Positions 10,785-20,412 of a DNA stretch of 64,000 nucleotides are shown here, piece after piece. Each line of letters opens with the position of its first letter. Position 1 is the stretch's first letter. The notes under the pieces were generated by a model. That model did not search any database, was not told the origin of the DNA, and worked only from the letters and a program-made list of their open reading frames with translations. The stretch comes from Mycobacterium lepromatosis. GTDB taxonomy: Bacteria > Actinomycetota > Actinomycetes > Mycobacteriales > Mycobacteriaceae. The stretch covers positions 1,302,001 to 1,366,000 of the forward strand of contig NZ_CP083405.1 in NCBI RefSeq assembly GCF_000975265.2. Reading direction: 5' to 3'. The position numbers and the translations under genes were made by a program.

Positions 10785-12440
10785 CCAGAAACCGTCAGTG
10801 TGCTCGGCAGCCAGCCTGTGCCGAGCGCGCCGATGTAGCCCGCGTTGCCCGGGTGCTTGCCGTGTGCAGCTGGGAGGCTCAGCCAGCTGATGCCCAAACG
10901 TGCGCACATCGGCGTGGCCAGTCGGCGCACGATTAGCGCGGTCTTTTCGATCAGCACGCCGCCTAGTGGGGTTGGTGCCGGCAGGATTGTCTGGGTGTCG
11001 GGGTGGAGATGGCATCGGCGGCACCCCACGTCTGGGCGGTGCCAGCTGCGGTGAGTTTGGCCGTGGTGGATAACGACGAGGTGATAGCCACTCTGACCGT
11101 CGGGGCCGGCCAGCTTAGCGGCGATCAGCTCGGTCAGCGTGACTAGGGTACCTGGGAGCTTGCCACGTCACAGAGCCTTGACAGCGGTTAGTCTGGTGTT
11201 ATCCGGGCTGTCGATCAACGCGGTCTTGTTGGCATGTATTGTGAGTTTGTGGCGTTTCAAGAAGTGGGGGCAGGCCGTTTTGTGCAGCGGCGATCCGCAC
11301 GATATCCGTTCGCACTCCCGTAAACTTGCCCCTGCAGCGTCACTGGTGCGGCGGCGTCGGTATGGGACCGAAACGGGTCGGTGGCGCGGTGCACTCGCCA
11401 CTGAACGTCGGGGAGCGGGGAACCTCGCGTCGGTCAGCGTCACCCGCTACTGTTGCGGAAACCGCGACTGACGGTTGTACAATCGCGCATGCGCAGCTAG
11501 TACTCGCAGTTCACGCAAGGCCGGCTTCTAGTTTGTGTATACATTCGACGTGGTCGACCGTGCTGGTCAAACGACCCATACTCCTTCCTCTGGCCGCGTA
11601 GGTCCGCGCTGTTGAAATATGGCCTTACCTGATGGCGTAGGTCGACAGTGGTGCCGACGTAAAACGCCTCGCCTAACGGTCCGCGGAACAGGTAGACGCT
11701 CGTTCGATGCGGCAGGCCGTAAACGAGACTCCGTTTCCGACGCTATGTTGGCGTAACATCGGGAGATACGAGCATGGTTTGGTCAAGGTGTGCATACCCT
11801 GGTTGTCTACTCGCTCGGTGAGTGCGTGCAACACTTCGACGGTGGCGGCGGGCATCTTCGAGAGTTCGATGGGTGGGCTTGCGCAGCTTTAGTGGGCAAA
11901 CAGCCGCGCCCACACGGCCAGTTGCACCGTACGCAGCACCGGAGGTCGTGGCCAGCTGAGATCGCACTGTTGCGCGGCGGCCCGCAGGCATCTGATGTCG
12001 AACCCGGCGTTGCGGGCGACTAGCACCGAATCGCCGGGGAACTCCAAGAACATCGGCAGTACGACATCGATGGTGGAAGCATCACACACCGTCGATTTCG
12101 CGCTTATGCTGGTGAGGTGCGCGATCTGGAATCGGGTATTGCGCTGGGGGTTGACCAGAGGCGAGCTCACTTAGCCCAGTGCCGCCGCGAACCTTGATCG
12201 CGCCGATCTCGGTGATCGCGTCGGGGGCAGTTCCCTCGGTACTGGTTGTGTGTAAGCCAGTGGTCTCGAGGTCCACCATAGACAACAGTGGTCTTGCGTA
12301 ACGGCAGCTTTTCGGGGCCCCCGGCTGTCGCCGGTGCTCCGGCCACATTGGCGAGATTCAGCCAAGTTGCATCGGTCAGACTTATAGCTGTGACGTTTAG
12401 CAGATCCAACGGACAGTGTTACGGCCATCGTGATGCGACG
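10785..12440 (-). pseudogene. Remnant of exonuclease/UvrC-like (GIY-YIG) protein, Rv2191-type
   Basis: On the reverse strand, fragments in different frames read in the right order. A DnaQ-like 3'-5' exonuclease start appears at about 12300 ([10 protein letters not shown] ... [14 protein letters not shown]). Its continuation at about 12060-11900 reads [29 protein letters not shown] nuclease core at about 11710-11630 reads [21 protein letters not shown]-terminal tail ends near 10790. Frameshifts and stops break it many times. M. tuberculosis Rv2191, next to trpD on the opposite strand, has exactly this exonuclease plus UvrC-type order. No function is expected. Confidence 0.85.
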
Positions 12441-12977
12441 GCAGTCGAAAGATAAAGATGTCGGTGCCGGCGGCTAGCGTGCGACAGTTCGACTTCGTTA
12501 GCTTGACTGACTCGACCCGAAACGATTCAGACCTGATGGCATAAAGCGGCGGATCCGATATCAAAGGCATAGCGTCGCTCGAGCCATGGTCGGCGGTGGT
12601 GATCGACGGTGATGACTGCGCGATGAGCGGACCTCGGGATGCCGTGACTGTATCATCACCGTGCTGATGAGGGTATCGGAGACCCCTTTGCAGGACAAAC
12701 GTGCTGCTTTGGCAGTGCCCACCGACGTCGGATTGGCGCCCCGGTTGCTTCTTCTGGTGCCGATCCACGGCGATCGCTGGATCGGGTTCGCTTGAGTGCC
12801 TGGACCTGCCAAAACCCTTGGGTCGCCGGTTCGGGTGCGATGCTCTCAAGCGGGTAACTGAAATCTTTCTATTTTCTTAACGATCCCATTTGGACAACGT
12901 CGATATCATTTCGTAACCTGTTTGAGATCTAAAGCTTCCTCAATGGCCAAGTGCCTTTGGCAGTTTAAGGAAAAACT
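12441..12977 (+). other. Gene-free stretch upstream of ripC
   Basis: No open frame here has mycobacterial codon bias or a recognisable family. The last ~130 bp (from about 12850) turn AT-rich, with runs of T and A, and probably hold the ripC promoter. AAGGA at 12967 serves as ribosome binding site for the TTG start of ripC. The rest is probably decayed sequence between the Rv2191-like remnant and ripC. Confidence 0.5.
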
Positions 12978-14108
12978 TTGAGACTTGGCTGCAAGCATCA
13001 TCCGGTCGTGCGCCTGAGTGCGTGCTTTGTTGTCGGAACGCTAGCAGGGTTCGCTGTGTTATCTCGTGTCCTTGTCGCCACCGCGACGGCCGACCCTGCC
13101 GGGGATGCGCTGGCGAAACTTAATGAGCTATCCCGCCAAGCTGAGCAGACCACCGAAGCGGTGCACAGCGCGCAACTTGACCTGAGTGACAAGTTGGCAG
13201 CTCAACGGGCGGCAGATAAGAAGTACATGGAAGATCAGGCTGCTCTGGCGGACGCCAAGATGCGCTTGGCTATGTTCCAGGATGCGGTCAACAAATCTGC
13301 CGCCGCTACGTACATGGGTGGTCATATCGACGACATGATCGCCCTATTGACAGCGTACTCACCGCAACAATTGATCGACAAGTCCGCTCTACAGCGAGTG
13401 CTAGCTATTCAAATGGCTGCACAGATGGCCAACTACCGGGCTGCCGGGGAACAGGCTGTCAAGGCAGAGCAGGCATCCGCGAAGTCCGCTGCCGACGCTA
13501 AGCACGCAGCCGACCAGGCTGCCGCAGTACAGGCAGGCCTGCAGTCCAAGCAGAGTCAGTTACAGGTCCAAATCGGAATCGTCAAATCACAGTACCTTTC
13601 GTTGTCGCCTAGCCAGCGTACCACACTTGCAGAGCCTGGGCCAGTTCCGGCGGTGGCTACTCTGCCTGATGCGGCATTAGCTGGCGGCGGTAGCCCGCCA
13701 GCTAATGCCGCATCGCCCGGCGGATTGCCCGGGGTTGCTCTAGCCCCTTTCGCAGGTGGTGGCGACCGCGCAGCTGTTGTGCAGGCGGCGCTGACCCAGA
13801 TCGGAAGTCCCTATGTTTGGGGTGGCGCGACGCCCGGTGGATTCGACTGTTCCGGATTGGTGATATGGGCGTACCAGCAGGCCGGTATTGCGCTGCCTCA
13901 TTCCAGCCAGGCCCTGGCTCGCGGTGGTCAGCCGGTGTTGCTGTCGGAACTGCAGCCCGGTGATGTGCTGACTTTCTACTCGGACGCTTCGCATGCCGGC
14001 ATCTACATTGGGGACGGTATGATGGTCCATTCCTCTACCTACGGTGTGCCGGTGCGCGTGGTGCCGATGAACTCATCCGGCCCGATCTATGATGCCCGCC
14101 GCTACTAA
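12978..14108 (+). CDS. ripC: Secreted NlpC/P60 peptidoglycan endopeptidase RipC
   Basis: 376 residues. A signal-peptide-like N-terminus ends near residue 39 (ATADPAGD). A long coiled-coil region follows (about 42-205), then a Pro/Ala/Gly linker (215-262) and an NlpC/P60 domain (263-376). Catalytic residues are visible as Cys291 (FDCSGL), His339 (SHAGIYIG) and His351 (MVHSS). RipC (Rv2190c) cuts peptidoglycan stem peptides and is known to be activated by FtsEX. The TTG start has the spaced ribosome site AAGGA and aligns with the MRL start of the M. tuberculosis protein. The linker is encoded partly by a perfect palindrome, described separately. Confidence 0.92.
   Translation: MRLGCKHHPVVRLSACFVVGTLAGFAVLSRVLVATATADPAGDALAKLNELSRQAEQTTEAVHSAQLDLSDKLAAQRAADKKYMEDQAALADAKMRLAMFQDAVNKSAAATYMGGHIDDMIALLTAYSPQQLIDKSALQRVLAIQMAAQMANYRAAGEQAVKAEQASAKSAADAKHAADQAAAVQAGLQSKQSQLQVQIGIVKSQYLSLSPSQRTTLAEPGPVPAVATLPDAALAGGGSPPANAASPGGLPGVALAPFAGGGDRAAVVQAALTQIGSPYVWGGATPGGFDCSGLVIWAYQQAGIALPHSSQALARGGQPVLLSELQPGDVLTFYSDASHAGIYIGDGMMVHSSTYGVPVRVVPMNSSGPIYDARRY
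13668..13714. repeat. Perfect 20-bp-arm inverted repeat inside ripC
   Basis: Arm 1 (13668-13687) is GATGCGGCATTAGCTGGCGG. Arm 2 (13695-13714) is its exact reverse complement, with a 7-nt loop (CGGTAGC). It encodes linker residues 231-246 (DAALAGGGSPPANAAS), outside the folded domains. A perfect 20-bp arm is not expected by chance in a coding gene. Confidence 0.96.
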
Positions 14109-14479
14109 ACGTCTCGCACTGGGTCGTTTTGCCGCCAGCGCCGGCGGTTTCCGGTCATGCTAGTTGGGCTATGGTTGTTATTGCGTTGGTTCGGGCCTCA
14201 TAGATCAAGTGGGCTGCGCCGTTCCGTGCGTCACTCGTCGTTTCCGCTCGCAGCCGGGTCCACACACCGGTAAGGTCATTCACTGGTCGTCGGTGACTGC
14301 ACTGTCAAGCTGCTAGACGTTAGCGGGCCGGTAACCGACTATCTGCTGTCTTGCGTTGCGGCACGAGTATCGGCCGTCGCAGTCGACGCAGTTGAAGCCT
14401 TCTGGGGGGAGAGTGGACTGGTCGCTCGACATCTCGGTGTTGCCCGCCGCCACGGACTGGCAGTTCCATGCAGCAGCCG

Positions 14480-14764
14480 GCGGGGTGGCGGTATCGCAGT
14501 GGGGGTGATATCGCGGCGGTGGCGGTTGCAGACTGCGTCGCTCCGGCTCGTCGGGTGGCTGTCGGCCAACGGATCATGTTTGCGCCGGGTGTGGCCAACA
14601 TAGCTGATCTGGAACTACGAATAGTGCTTTTCCATAAGCTTTTTCACTACATGGCGCACGCCGACATTGCCGTGGATACACCTCGATGGTTGACCAAGAG
14701 GGTGGCAGATTTCGTCGCTCGACTGAACACTGCGGTGCCTGCCGACGCACGCTCGGCGGCCTAG
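14480..14764 (+). pseudogene. Remnant of Rv2189c-like protein with decayed peptidase-like motif
   Basis: A frame ending at 14764 reads QRIMFAPGVANIADLELRIV, then LFHKLFHYMAHADIAVDTPR and WLTKRVADFVARLNTAVPAD. The layout resembles a zinc-peptidase-like HExxH ... TPRWLxEGxADF arrangement, but here it is HKLFH and WLTKRVADF, so the catalytic Glu and the second acidic residue are Lys. Rv2189c lies between ripC and pimB' in M. tuberculosis, matching this position. The upstream stretch 14109-14479 should carry the N-terminal half, but I see no readable part of it. GCCGCC...GGCGG followed by TTT at about 14130 could be a weak ripC terminator. Confidence 0.7.
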
Positions 14765-15035
14765 ATGCTGCCGCCGGGTATCGACCTGGGCGGCAGCAGG
14801 CGTCGTCTTATGATCGCGTGTGGTGGTTTGCGTGCTTCGTCGTCGATACCTTCGTGACGGCGAAACGACGCGCATTTTACCTGGCCGCGTATGGTGTGTG
14901 TCGGATATGCCGACCCGCTCATCACCGTCCGGCAAGGGTACTGGGCTCCGATTCGGTCGCCTTGCGCGCGAACTGGCGGTCCTGATTGACCCGATTGGCC
15001 GAGCGCTTTGCACACCGCCACGAAGTCGGTTGCGC

Positions 15036-15053
15036 CGCCAGGCTAGCCTGGCG
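15036..15053. repeat. 18-bp perfect palindrome just before the pimB' start
   Basis: CGCCAGGCTAGCCTGGCG is fully self-complementary and ends 3 nt before the GTG start of pimB'. It takes the place where a ribosome binding site would normally be; none is obvious. It could be an operator or an RNA hairpin that limits initiation. The surrounding stretch 14765-15035 shows nothing else I can name. Confidence 0.8.
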
Positions 15054-15056
15054 CAG

Positions 15057-16214
15057 GTGAGCCGGGTCCTGCTGGTAACCAATGACTTTCCGCCCCGACG
15101 TGGTGGTATCCAGTCTTATCTGGGGGAGTTTGTTGATCTTCTGGTCAAGGTCGGGTCGCATGACGTTATAGTGTACGCACCGCACTGGACAGGTGCCGAC
15201 ACTTTTGATGAAAACGTTGCCCATGATGGCGGTTATCGGGTAGTGCGCCATCCAGGCACGATGATGCTGCCCGGCTTGGCGGTCGATGCCCGTATGCGCC
15301 GGCTGATCGCTGACCATGGCATCGACACTGTGTGGTTCGGCGCGGCAGCGCCGCTGGCCCTGCTGGCGCCGCGTGCCCGAAAGGCGGGAGCGACCCGGGT
15401 GCTGGCCAGCACACACGGTCACGAAGTGGGCTGGTCGATGCTGCCGGTTGCACGTTCGGTGCTGCGTCGCATCGGTGACGGTACCGACGTTGTGACATTC
15501 GTCAGCCGTTACACGCGATCGCGTGTAACGGCTGCCTTCGGTCCCAGGGCCGTGTTGGAATACCTCCCGCCAGGTGTGGATGCTGATCGATTCCGGCCTG
15601 ATCCGGCGAGCCGAGCCGAGCTGCGTGACCGCTACCGGTTGGGTGAGCGGCCAACTGTCGTGTGCCTGGCGCGGCTAGTGCCGCGCAAAGGCCAAGACAT
15701 GCTGATCAGGGCATTACCATCGATCCGGCAGCGGGCTGACGGGGCCGCGTTGATGATTGTCGGGGGCGGCCCGTATCTCGGAACGCTGCGTAAGTTGGCC
15801 CAGCGGTGTGGGGTTGCCGACCACGTGATATTCGCCGGAGGCGTGGCGGCTGTCGAACTACCCGCTCACCACGCGCTGGCTGACGTATTTGCAATGCCGT
15901 GCCGCACCCGCGGTGGGGGCATGGACGTTGAAGGTTTGGGCATCGCGTTCCTGGAGGCCTCGGCTACCGGAGTGCCGGTAATCGCTGGCAAATCCGGTGG
16001 AGCTCCGGAAGCTGTGCAGCACAACAAGACTGGACTGGTGGTTGACGGTCGGTCGGTGAATATGGTGGCTGACGCGGTCACCGAGTTACTGACCGATCGT
16101 GACCGGGCCGCTGCTATGGGCGCGGCTGGACGGCACTGGGTAACAACCGAGTGGCGCTGGGACACACTGGCAGCTCGGCTGGCGGATCTGCTGCGCGGCA
16201 ACGACAGCCGCTAG
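15057..16214 (+). CDS. pimB: Phosphatidylinositol mannosyltransferase PimB' (GT4)
   Basis: 385 residues from the GTG at 15057, identical in length to M. tuberculosis Rv2188c. The frame is open further upstream (to 14820), but the family begins [20 protein letters not shown] as here. GT-B fold signs are the N-terminal RRGGIQSYL acceptor loop, RLVPRKGQD (GDP-mannose phosphate binding) and [20 protein letters not shown] (the E-x7-E region). It adds the second mannose to PIM1, forming PIM2, at the inner membrane face. Residues 150-159 are encoded by a perfect 30-bp palindrome. The stop overlaps the convergent fadD15 stop. Confidence 0.92.
   Translation: MSRVLLVTNDFPPRRGGIQSYLGEFVDLLVKVGSHDVIVYAPHWTGADTFDENVAHDGGYRVVRHPGTMMLPGLAVDARMRRLIADHGIDTVWFGAAAPLALLAPRARKAGATRVLASTHGHEVGWSMLPVARSVLRRIGDGTDVVTFVSRYTRSRVTAAFGPRAVLEYLPPGVDADRFRPDPASRAELRDRYRLGERPTVVCLARLVPRKGQDMLIRALPSIRQRADGAALMIVGGGPYLGTLRKLAQRCGVADHVIFAGGVAAVELPAHHALADVFAMPCRTRGGGMDVEGLGIAFLEASATGVPVIAGKSGGAPEAVQHNKTGLVVDGRSVNMVADAVTELLTDRDRAAAMGAAGRHWVTTEWRWDTLAARLADLLRGNDSR
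15504..15533. repeat. Perfect 30-bp palindrome inside pimB'
   Basis: The half-site AGCCGTTACACGCGA (15504-15518) is followed at once by its reverse complement (15519-15533), with no loop. It encodes residues 150-159 ([10 protein letters not shown]). As I recall it, the M. tuberculosis protein reads SSYTRSRFASA here, so the substitutions cluster in this segment. Confidence 0.96.
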
Positions 16215-18013
16215 TCTTTCTCGTAGATCAACTCAATGTCGGAGGCGAACTTTTGGGCGACCACATTGCGCTTCACCTTCATCGTCGGCGTTAGTTCGCC
16301 GGTCTGCTCGGTGAAATCAACCGGCAAAATGCGGAATTTGCGGATCGACTCAGCATGTGACACAGACAGGTTGGCCTGTTTGACGGCCGCGTCCACTTCG
16401 GCCACCAAATCAGGGTCGGTGGTCAGATCGCCTACCGCCGCGTCGGCTGCCTTGCTGTTGCGCTGCTTCCAACCATCGAAGGTCTCGGGGTCGATGGTGA
16501 TTAGCGCACCTACGAATGGCTTGGCGTCCCCGACGACCATCGCCTGGCTGATCAGCGGGTGAGCCCGCAGCTGATCTTCTAATACCGCGGGGGCAACATT
16601 CTTACCGCCGGCGGTGACGATGATCTCCTTCTTGCGGCCAGTGATGGTCAAGAAGCCGTCTTCGTCGATAGCACCGAGATCGCCTGTTTTAAACCAGCCT
16701 TCGGTAAACGCCTCGACGGTTGCTTGTTCGTTATGCCAATAGCCGCTGAACACCACATCGCCGCGTACCAACAGCTCGCCGTCGTCTGCGATGCGCATAC
16801 TGTTGCCCGGCAGCAGCTTTCCAACGGTCCCCACCTTCACATTGCCGGCCTGGTTAAGTGTGATGGCCGCACTGGTCTCGGTCAGTCCATAGCCTTCGTG
16901 GATGGTGAGTCCCACCCCACGATAGAAGTGACCTAGCCTCGCACCTAAGGGTGCGCCGCCCGACACTGAAGTATGGCAATCACCGCCAAGCGCCGCGCGC
17001 AACTTGTGGTAGACTAGTCGGTCAAAAACCGCGTGCTTAGCGCGCAAGAGCAGCCCTGGGCGGCCGCGGTGGGAGGCCTCACTCCACTCAATCGCAGTCT
17101 GTGCGGCCATCGCGAAAACTCGACTTTTGCCTTCGTTGGCCGCGTTTTGCCTAGAAGTATTGTACACCTTCTCGAACACCCGTGGCACAGACACCACCAC
17201 CGTCGGCTTAAACACCGCCAACATCGGCAGCAGATTCTTGATGTCGCTGGTGAACCCGACGGTCATCTTGTAGGTGAAGGCAGACAAGGTGAGAGCTCGG
17301 GCTAGTACGTGAGCCAGTGGCAAGAAAACCAGCAGCCGCTGGCCGGGCTGCAACAACGTCGGGAGGCATTCTTTGGCGCCCCGGACCTCGTAGAGCAGGT
17401 TGGAGTGTGTGAGTTGACAGCCTTTGGGGCGACCGGTGGTGCCCGAGGTATAGATAAGTGTCGCTGGGTCCTGGGCGCGTAGCGCCTTGAGCCGGTTGGT
17501 CAGCTGAGCCGCGTCGACTGATGCGCCGGCTTCAGCGAGTTGGTCGAGCGCCTTGGCGCCCGCGCCGTTGATCTGTAGCACCTGACGCAGGGCGGGCAGC
17601 TCGCCGGCAAGTTGATTGACCATCGTCGCGTGCGCATCGGTCTCTGCGAACACCAACACCGCACCTGAGTCCTGCAGCATCCAGCGTACCTGCTTGGCTG
17701 ACGAGGTTTCGTAGATCGGCACGGTTACCGCGCCCACGGATAAGATCGCCAGGTCGAGGATAGCCCACTCGAAGCAGGTGGCCGAAAAGATAGATACCCG
17801 GTCGCCTGCCTGCATCCCCAGCGCAATCAAACCAAGTGCCGCGGAGCGAATTTGACTGGCCGCTTCAGCGCATGTCACGTCGGTCCAGACGCCGTCGATC
17901 TGGCGTTGATAGATGACCAAGTCGGGATCATTGCGCTCGTGCTCGAAGACCACGGCCGCGATATTGTCGTGCTCGCCGACGGAAAATCGGGTTGGGACGC
18001 TGGACTCACGCAC
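16211..18013 (-). CDS. fadD15: Long-chain fatty-acid-CoA ligase FadD15
   Basis: 600 residues from the GTG at 18013, equal to M. tuberculosis FadD15 (Rv2187); the longer frame from 18067 adds 18 residues unlike the family. The adenylate-forming signature [11 protein letters not shown], the motif EGYGLTETS and the C-terminal [15 protein letters not shown] are present. It activates long-chain fatty acids to acyl-CoA through an acyl-AMP. It has the organisation of bacterial long-chain FACS proteins. It converges with pimB', the two stops sharing a CTAG. Intact. Confidence 0.92.
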   Translation of the reverse strand: MRESSVPTRFSVGEHDNIAAVVFEHERNDPDLVIYQRQIDGVWTDVTCAEAASQIRSAALGLIALGMQAGDRVSIFSATCFEWAILDLAILSVGAVTVPIYETSSAKQVRWMLQDSGAVLVFAETDAHATMVNQLAGELPALRQVLQINGAGAKALDQLAEAGASVDAAQLTNRLKALRAQDPATLIYTSGTTGRPKGCQLTHSNLLYEVRGAKECLPTLLQPGQRLLVFLPLAHVLARALTLSAFTYKMTVGFTSDIKNLLPMLAVFKPTVVVSVPRVFEKVYNTSRQNAANEGKSRVFAMAAQTAIEWSEASHRGRPGLLLRAKHAVFDRLVYHKLRAALGGDCHTSVSGGAPLGARLGHFYRGVGLTIHEGYGLTETSAAITLNQAGNVKVGTVGKLLPGNSMRIADDGELLVRGDVVFSGYWHNEQATVEAFTEGWFKTGDLGAIDEDGFLTITGRKKEIIVTAGGKNVAPAVLEDQLRAHPLISQAMVVGDAKPFVGALITIDPETFDGWKQRNSKAADAAVGDLTTDPDLVAEVDAAVKQANLSVSHAESIRKFRILPVDFTEQTGELTPTMKVKRNVVAQKFASDIELIYEKD

Positions 18014-18182
18014 TCCATTGACCTCGCTTGACCTTGAGACGTTTCCGGGGCTGGCTTGCTGTCGCACAGCCTAGCCGAGCGTTCATAGCGGACGGAGGTG
18101 ATTGGTCAGGGTACCACTCCGGCTTGGCTGCCGGCTCGCCTCTGTATCCACCTATTAGATTACGTGTGTGAAGCTGAGGCCC

Positions 18183-18590
18183 ATGAATTCCACGAATAGC
18201 ATTCAGATCGCAGACGAGACGTATGTTGCTGCTGACGGCGCACTGATAGGTGCCGCAGTCGCTGATCGGTCGAGCTGGCACCGGTGGTGGCCTGATCTGC
18301 GGCTGCAGGTTGTCGAGGACCGGGCGGAAAAGGGAATCCGATGGGCGGTGACGGGAGCCCTGACCGGCACTATGGAGATCTGGCTGGCACCCTTAATAGA
18401 GGAGCTGGACGGAGTGGTGCTGCACTATTTCCTGCATGCTGAACCGGCCGGCGTAGCGGCCTGGCAGTTGGCCAAAATGAATATGGTTAAAGTGACGCAC
18501 CGCCGCCGGGTGGCAGGCAAGGCAATGGCTTTTGAAGTGAAAATGACACTCGAACGGTCGCGCCCCATTGGGGTTTCTCCGGTAATTTAG
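18183..18590 (+). CDS. SRPBCC/polyketide cyclase-like protein (Rv2186c-like)
   Basis: 135 residues from the ATG at 18183; a GTG at 18168 is possible. The sequence SSWHRWWPDLRLQVVEDRAE and the length suggest the START/SRPBCC lipid-binding fold, as in its tandem neighbour Rv2185c. M. tuberculosis carries Rv2186c-Rv2185c-Rv2184c in this order. The ligand is unknown. It is the first gene of a same-strand run to 21629 and is divergent from fadD15. Confidence 0.78.
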   Translation: MNSTNSIQIADETYVAADGALIGAAVADRSSWHRWWPDLRLQVVEDRAEKGIRWAVTGALTGTMEIWLAPLIEELDGVVLHYFLHAEPAGVAAWQLAKMNMVKVTHRRRVAGKAMAFEVKMTLERSRPIGVSPVI

Positions 18591-18628
18591 CTCTGATGGA
18601 TGTTGGCTCGAACTCGAAAGAGTACCAT

Positions 18629-18642
18629 TTCCTTCGAAGGAA
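18629..18642. repeat. 14-bp palindrome upstream of the Rv2185c-like gene
   Basis: TTCCTTCGAAGGAA is perfectly self-complementary and lies 70 nt before the Rv2185c-like start. Size and place suit a dimeric repressor site, but no regulator can be named from sequence. Confidence 0.5.
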
Positions 18643-18712
18643 TCGAGACACTCTCGCAGATGACCGCGGTCGACCCGTTTTGCGGGACGGGAACCGGAAA
18701 GGGAGTATCTAG

Positions 18713-19147
18713 GTGGCAGATAAAACTACGCAAATGTTCTACATCGATGCGAATCCAGATGAGGTGATGAAGACGATTGCCGACATCGAATCCTACCCGC
18801 AATGGATTTCGGAGTATAAGGAAGTCGAAGTTTTAGAGGTCGACGACGAGGATTTCCCGAAACGGGCGCGCATGTTGGTGGACGCAAAGATTTTCAAAGA
18901 CACCCTGATTATGTCCTATAATTGGCCAGCGGACCACCAATCAGTTAGCTGGATTCTCGAATCGAGCTCGCTGCTAAAGTCCCTCGAAGGCTCATATCGC
19001 CTGGCACCTAAGGGGTCTAGCACTGAGGTTACCTACGAGCTTGCGGTCGACCTTGCTATCCCAATGATCGGTATGCTCAAACGTAAGGCGGAACGCAGGT
19101 TGATTGATGGGGCGTTGAAGGACCTGAAGAAGCGAGTCGAGGGCTGA
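18713..19147 (+). CDS. SRPBCC/polyketide cyclase-like protein (Rv2185c-like)
   Basis: 144 residues, the same length as Rv2185c. The N-terminus (YIDANPDEVMKTIADIESYPQWISEYKEVEV) is typical of the SRPBCC coenzyme Q-binding/polyketide cyclase superfamily, whose members bind hydrophobic ligands in a helix-grip cavity. The C-terminus is strongly basic (KRKAERRLIDGALKDLKKRVEG). The GTG start follows GGGAG at a workable distance. The ArsA-type gene follows 20 nt later, so they are probably co-transcribed. The ligand is unknown. Confidence 0.82.
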   Translation: MADKTTQMFYIDANPDEVMKTIADIESYPQWISEYKEVEVLEVDDEDFPKRARMLVDAKIFKDTLIMSYNWPADHQSVSWILESSSLLKSLEGSYRLAPKGSSTEVTYELAVDLAIPMIGMLKRKAERRLIDGALKDLKKRVEG

Positions 19148-19167
19148 GTAATTCTAGTAGATGCCGG

Positions 19168-20271
19168 GTGCCGGCTTCGGCCCAGATCAGTCTTTTCGTT
19201 GGCAAAGGCGGGGTAGGAAAGTCCACCCTGGCGGCCGCCACAGCAGTACGTGATGCGGGCGAGGGCCGGCGGGTGTTGGTGGTCTCCGCCGGCCAGGCGC
19301 ATTCGCTGGGTGATGTACTGGGTGTCGTGGCCGTGCCCACCGGGCACGGCCAACCTGTTCGGGTGCTTGGCTATGACGTTGAGGCGGGTGGCGGTTTTCT
19401 CGACGCGCTAGCACTGGACACGCTGGCTCTAATCGAGGCCCGATGGCGGGATGTGGTCGACGACTTGGACCGGCGATTTTCCGAGTCCGAGTTGAGCAGC
19501 ATTGCTCCCGAAGAACTTTCAGCTTTGCCGGGCATCCAGGAGGTGTTCGGTCTGTACACGGTCGGCGAGTTTGCGACAGCTGGGCGATGGGATCGCATTG
19601 TGGTCGACTGCGCCTCGACCGCAGATGCGTTGCGCATGTTGACTCTGCCCTCCACCGTGGGTCTCTACATGGAGCGTGGGTGGCCACGCCATCGCAGGCT
19701 CAGCATCGCTGGCGGCGACGCCCCATCGGCGGCGGTGATGGAGTTGTTAGAGCGCATCAGTACCAGCGTTGAGCGGCTTGGTGCATTGCTGACTGATGGT
19801 TCACTAGTCAGTGCGCACCTGGTACTGACCCCAGAGCGGGTAGTCGCGTCTGAGGCGATTCGGACGCTGGGTTCGTTGGCGCTGATGGGCATACGGGTCG
19901 AGGAGTTGATCGTCAATCAGGTGCTGGTACGAGATGAGTTGTATGAGCACCGAAGCCTGCTTGATCACCCAGTGTTCTCCTGGTACGCGGAACACATCTG
20001 TGAGCAACGCGCCGTCCTCGATAAACTCGACTCTACCATCGGTGACGTCGCGCTGGTAGTGATTCCGTACTTGTCCGGAGAACCGATTGGCCCCAAGGCG
20101 CTGGCCGCGCTGCTGGACGTTGCTCATCGTCGGCGCGGAACCGCGCCGACGGGTCCGTTACATCCCATTGTTGACCTAGAGTCCGGATCGGGACTGGAGT
20201 CTGTGTACCGATTGCGACTAGCGTTACCCCAGCTCGATTTCGCAGCGTTGACTCTGGGGGCGAATCGATGA
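19168..20271 (+). CDS. ArsA/Get3-type ATPase (Rv2184c-like)
   Basis: 367 residues from a GTG. The deviant Walker A motif GKGGVGKST (residues 12-20) and the later IVVDCAST stretch mark the ArsA/Get3 (SIMIBI) class. The arsenite or tail-anchored-protein role of the family is not established for this mycobacterial branch; Rv2184c is uncharacterised. The gene holds two perfect 11-bp-arm hairpins, at 19328-19352 and 20128-20151. It sits between SRPBCC genes and a small Cys-containing protein in a conserved block. Confidence 0.82.
   Translation: MPASAQISLFVGKGGVGKSTLAAATAVRDAGEGRRVLVVSAGQAHSLGDVLGVVAVPTGHGQPVRVLGYDVEAGGGFLDALALDTLALIEARWRDVVDDLDRRFSESELSSIAPEELSALPGIQEVFGLYTVGEFATAGRWDRIVVDCASTADALRMLTLPSTVGLYMERGWPRHRRLSIAGGDAPSAAVMELLERISTSVERLGALLTDGSLVSAHLVLTPERVVASEAIRTLGSLALMGIRVEELIVNQVLVRDELYEHRSLLDHPVFSWYAEHICEQRAVLDKLDSTIGDVALVVIPYLSGEPIGPKALAALLDVAHRRRGTAPTGPLHPIVDLESGSGLESVYRLRLALPQLDFAALTLGANR
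19328..19352. repeat. 11-bp-arm hairpin in the Rv2184c-like gene (first)
   Basis: TGGCCGTGCCC, the loop ACC, then the exact complement GGGCACGGCCA. It encodes residues 54-62 (VAVPTGHGQ), between the P-loop region and the rest of the domain. Confidence 0.9.
20128..20151. repeat. 11-bp-arm hairpin in the Rv2184c-like gene (second)
   Basis: CGTCGGCGCGG, the loop AA, then CCGCGCCGACG. It encodes residues 321-328 (RRRGTAPT), a likely loop near the C-terminus. Confidence 0.9.
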
Positions 20272-20412
20272 CGATCTGATAGTCAGTGCCGGTGGGACGC
20301 GGTGCAGAGTTCGGTTGGCCTCTGTCCTGCGCCGGTGCATGGTGCTGGATGCGCAGCTGCGGGGCAGCGAGTTAACAGTTCGTTTTCGGTCGGATCCGGA
20401 GGTGTGGCCGAT

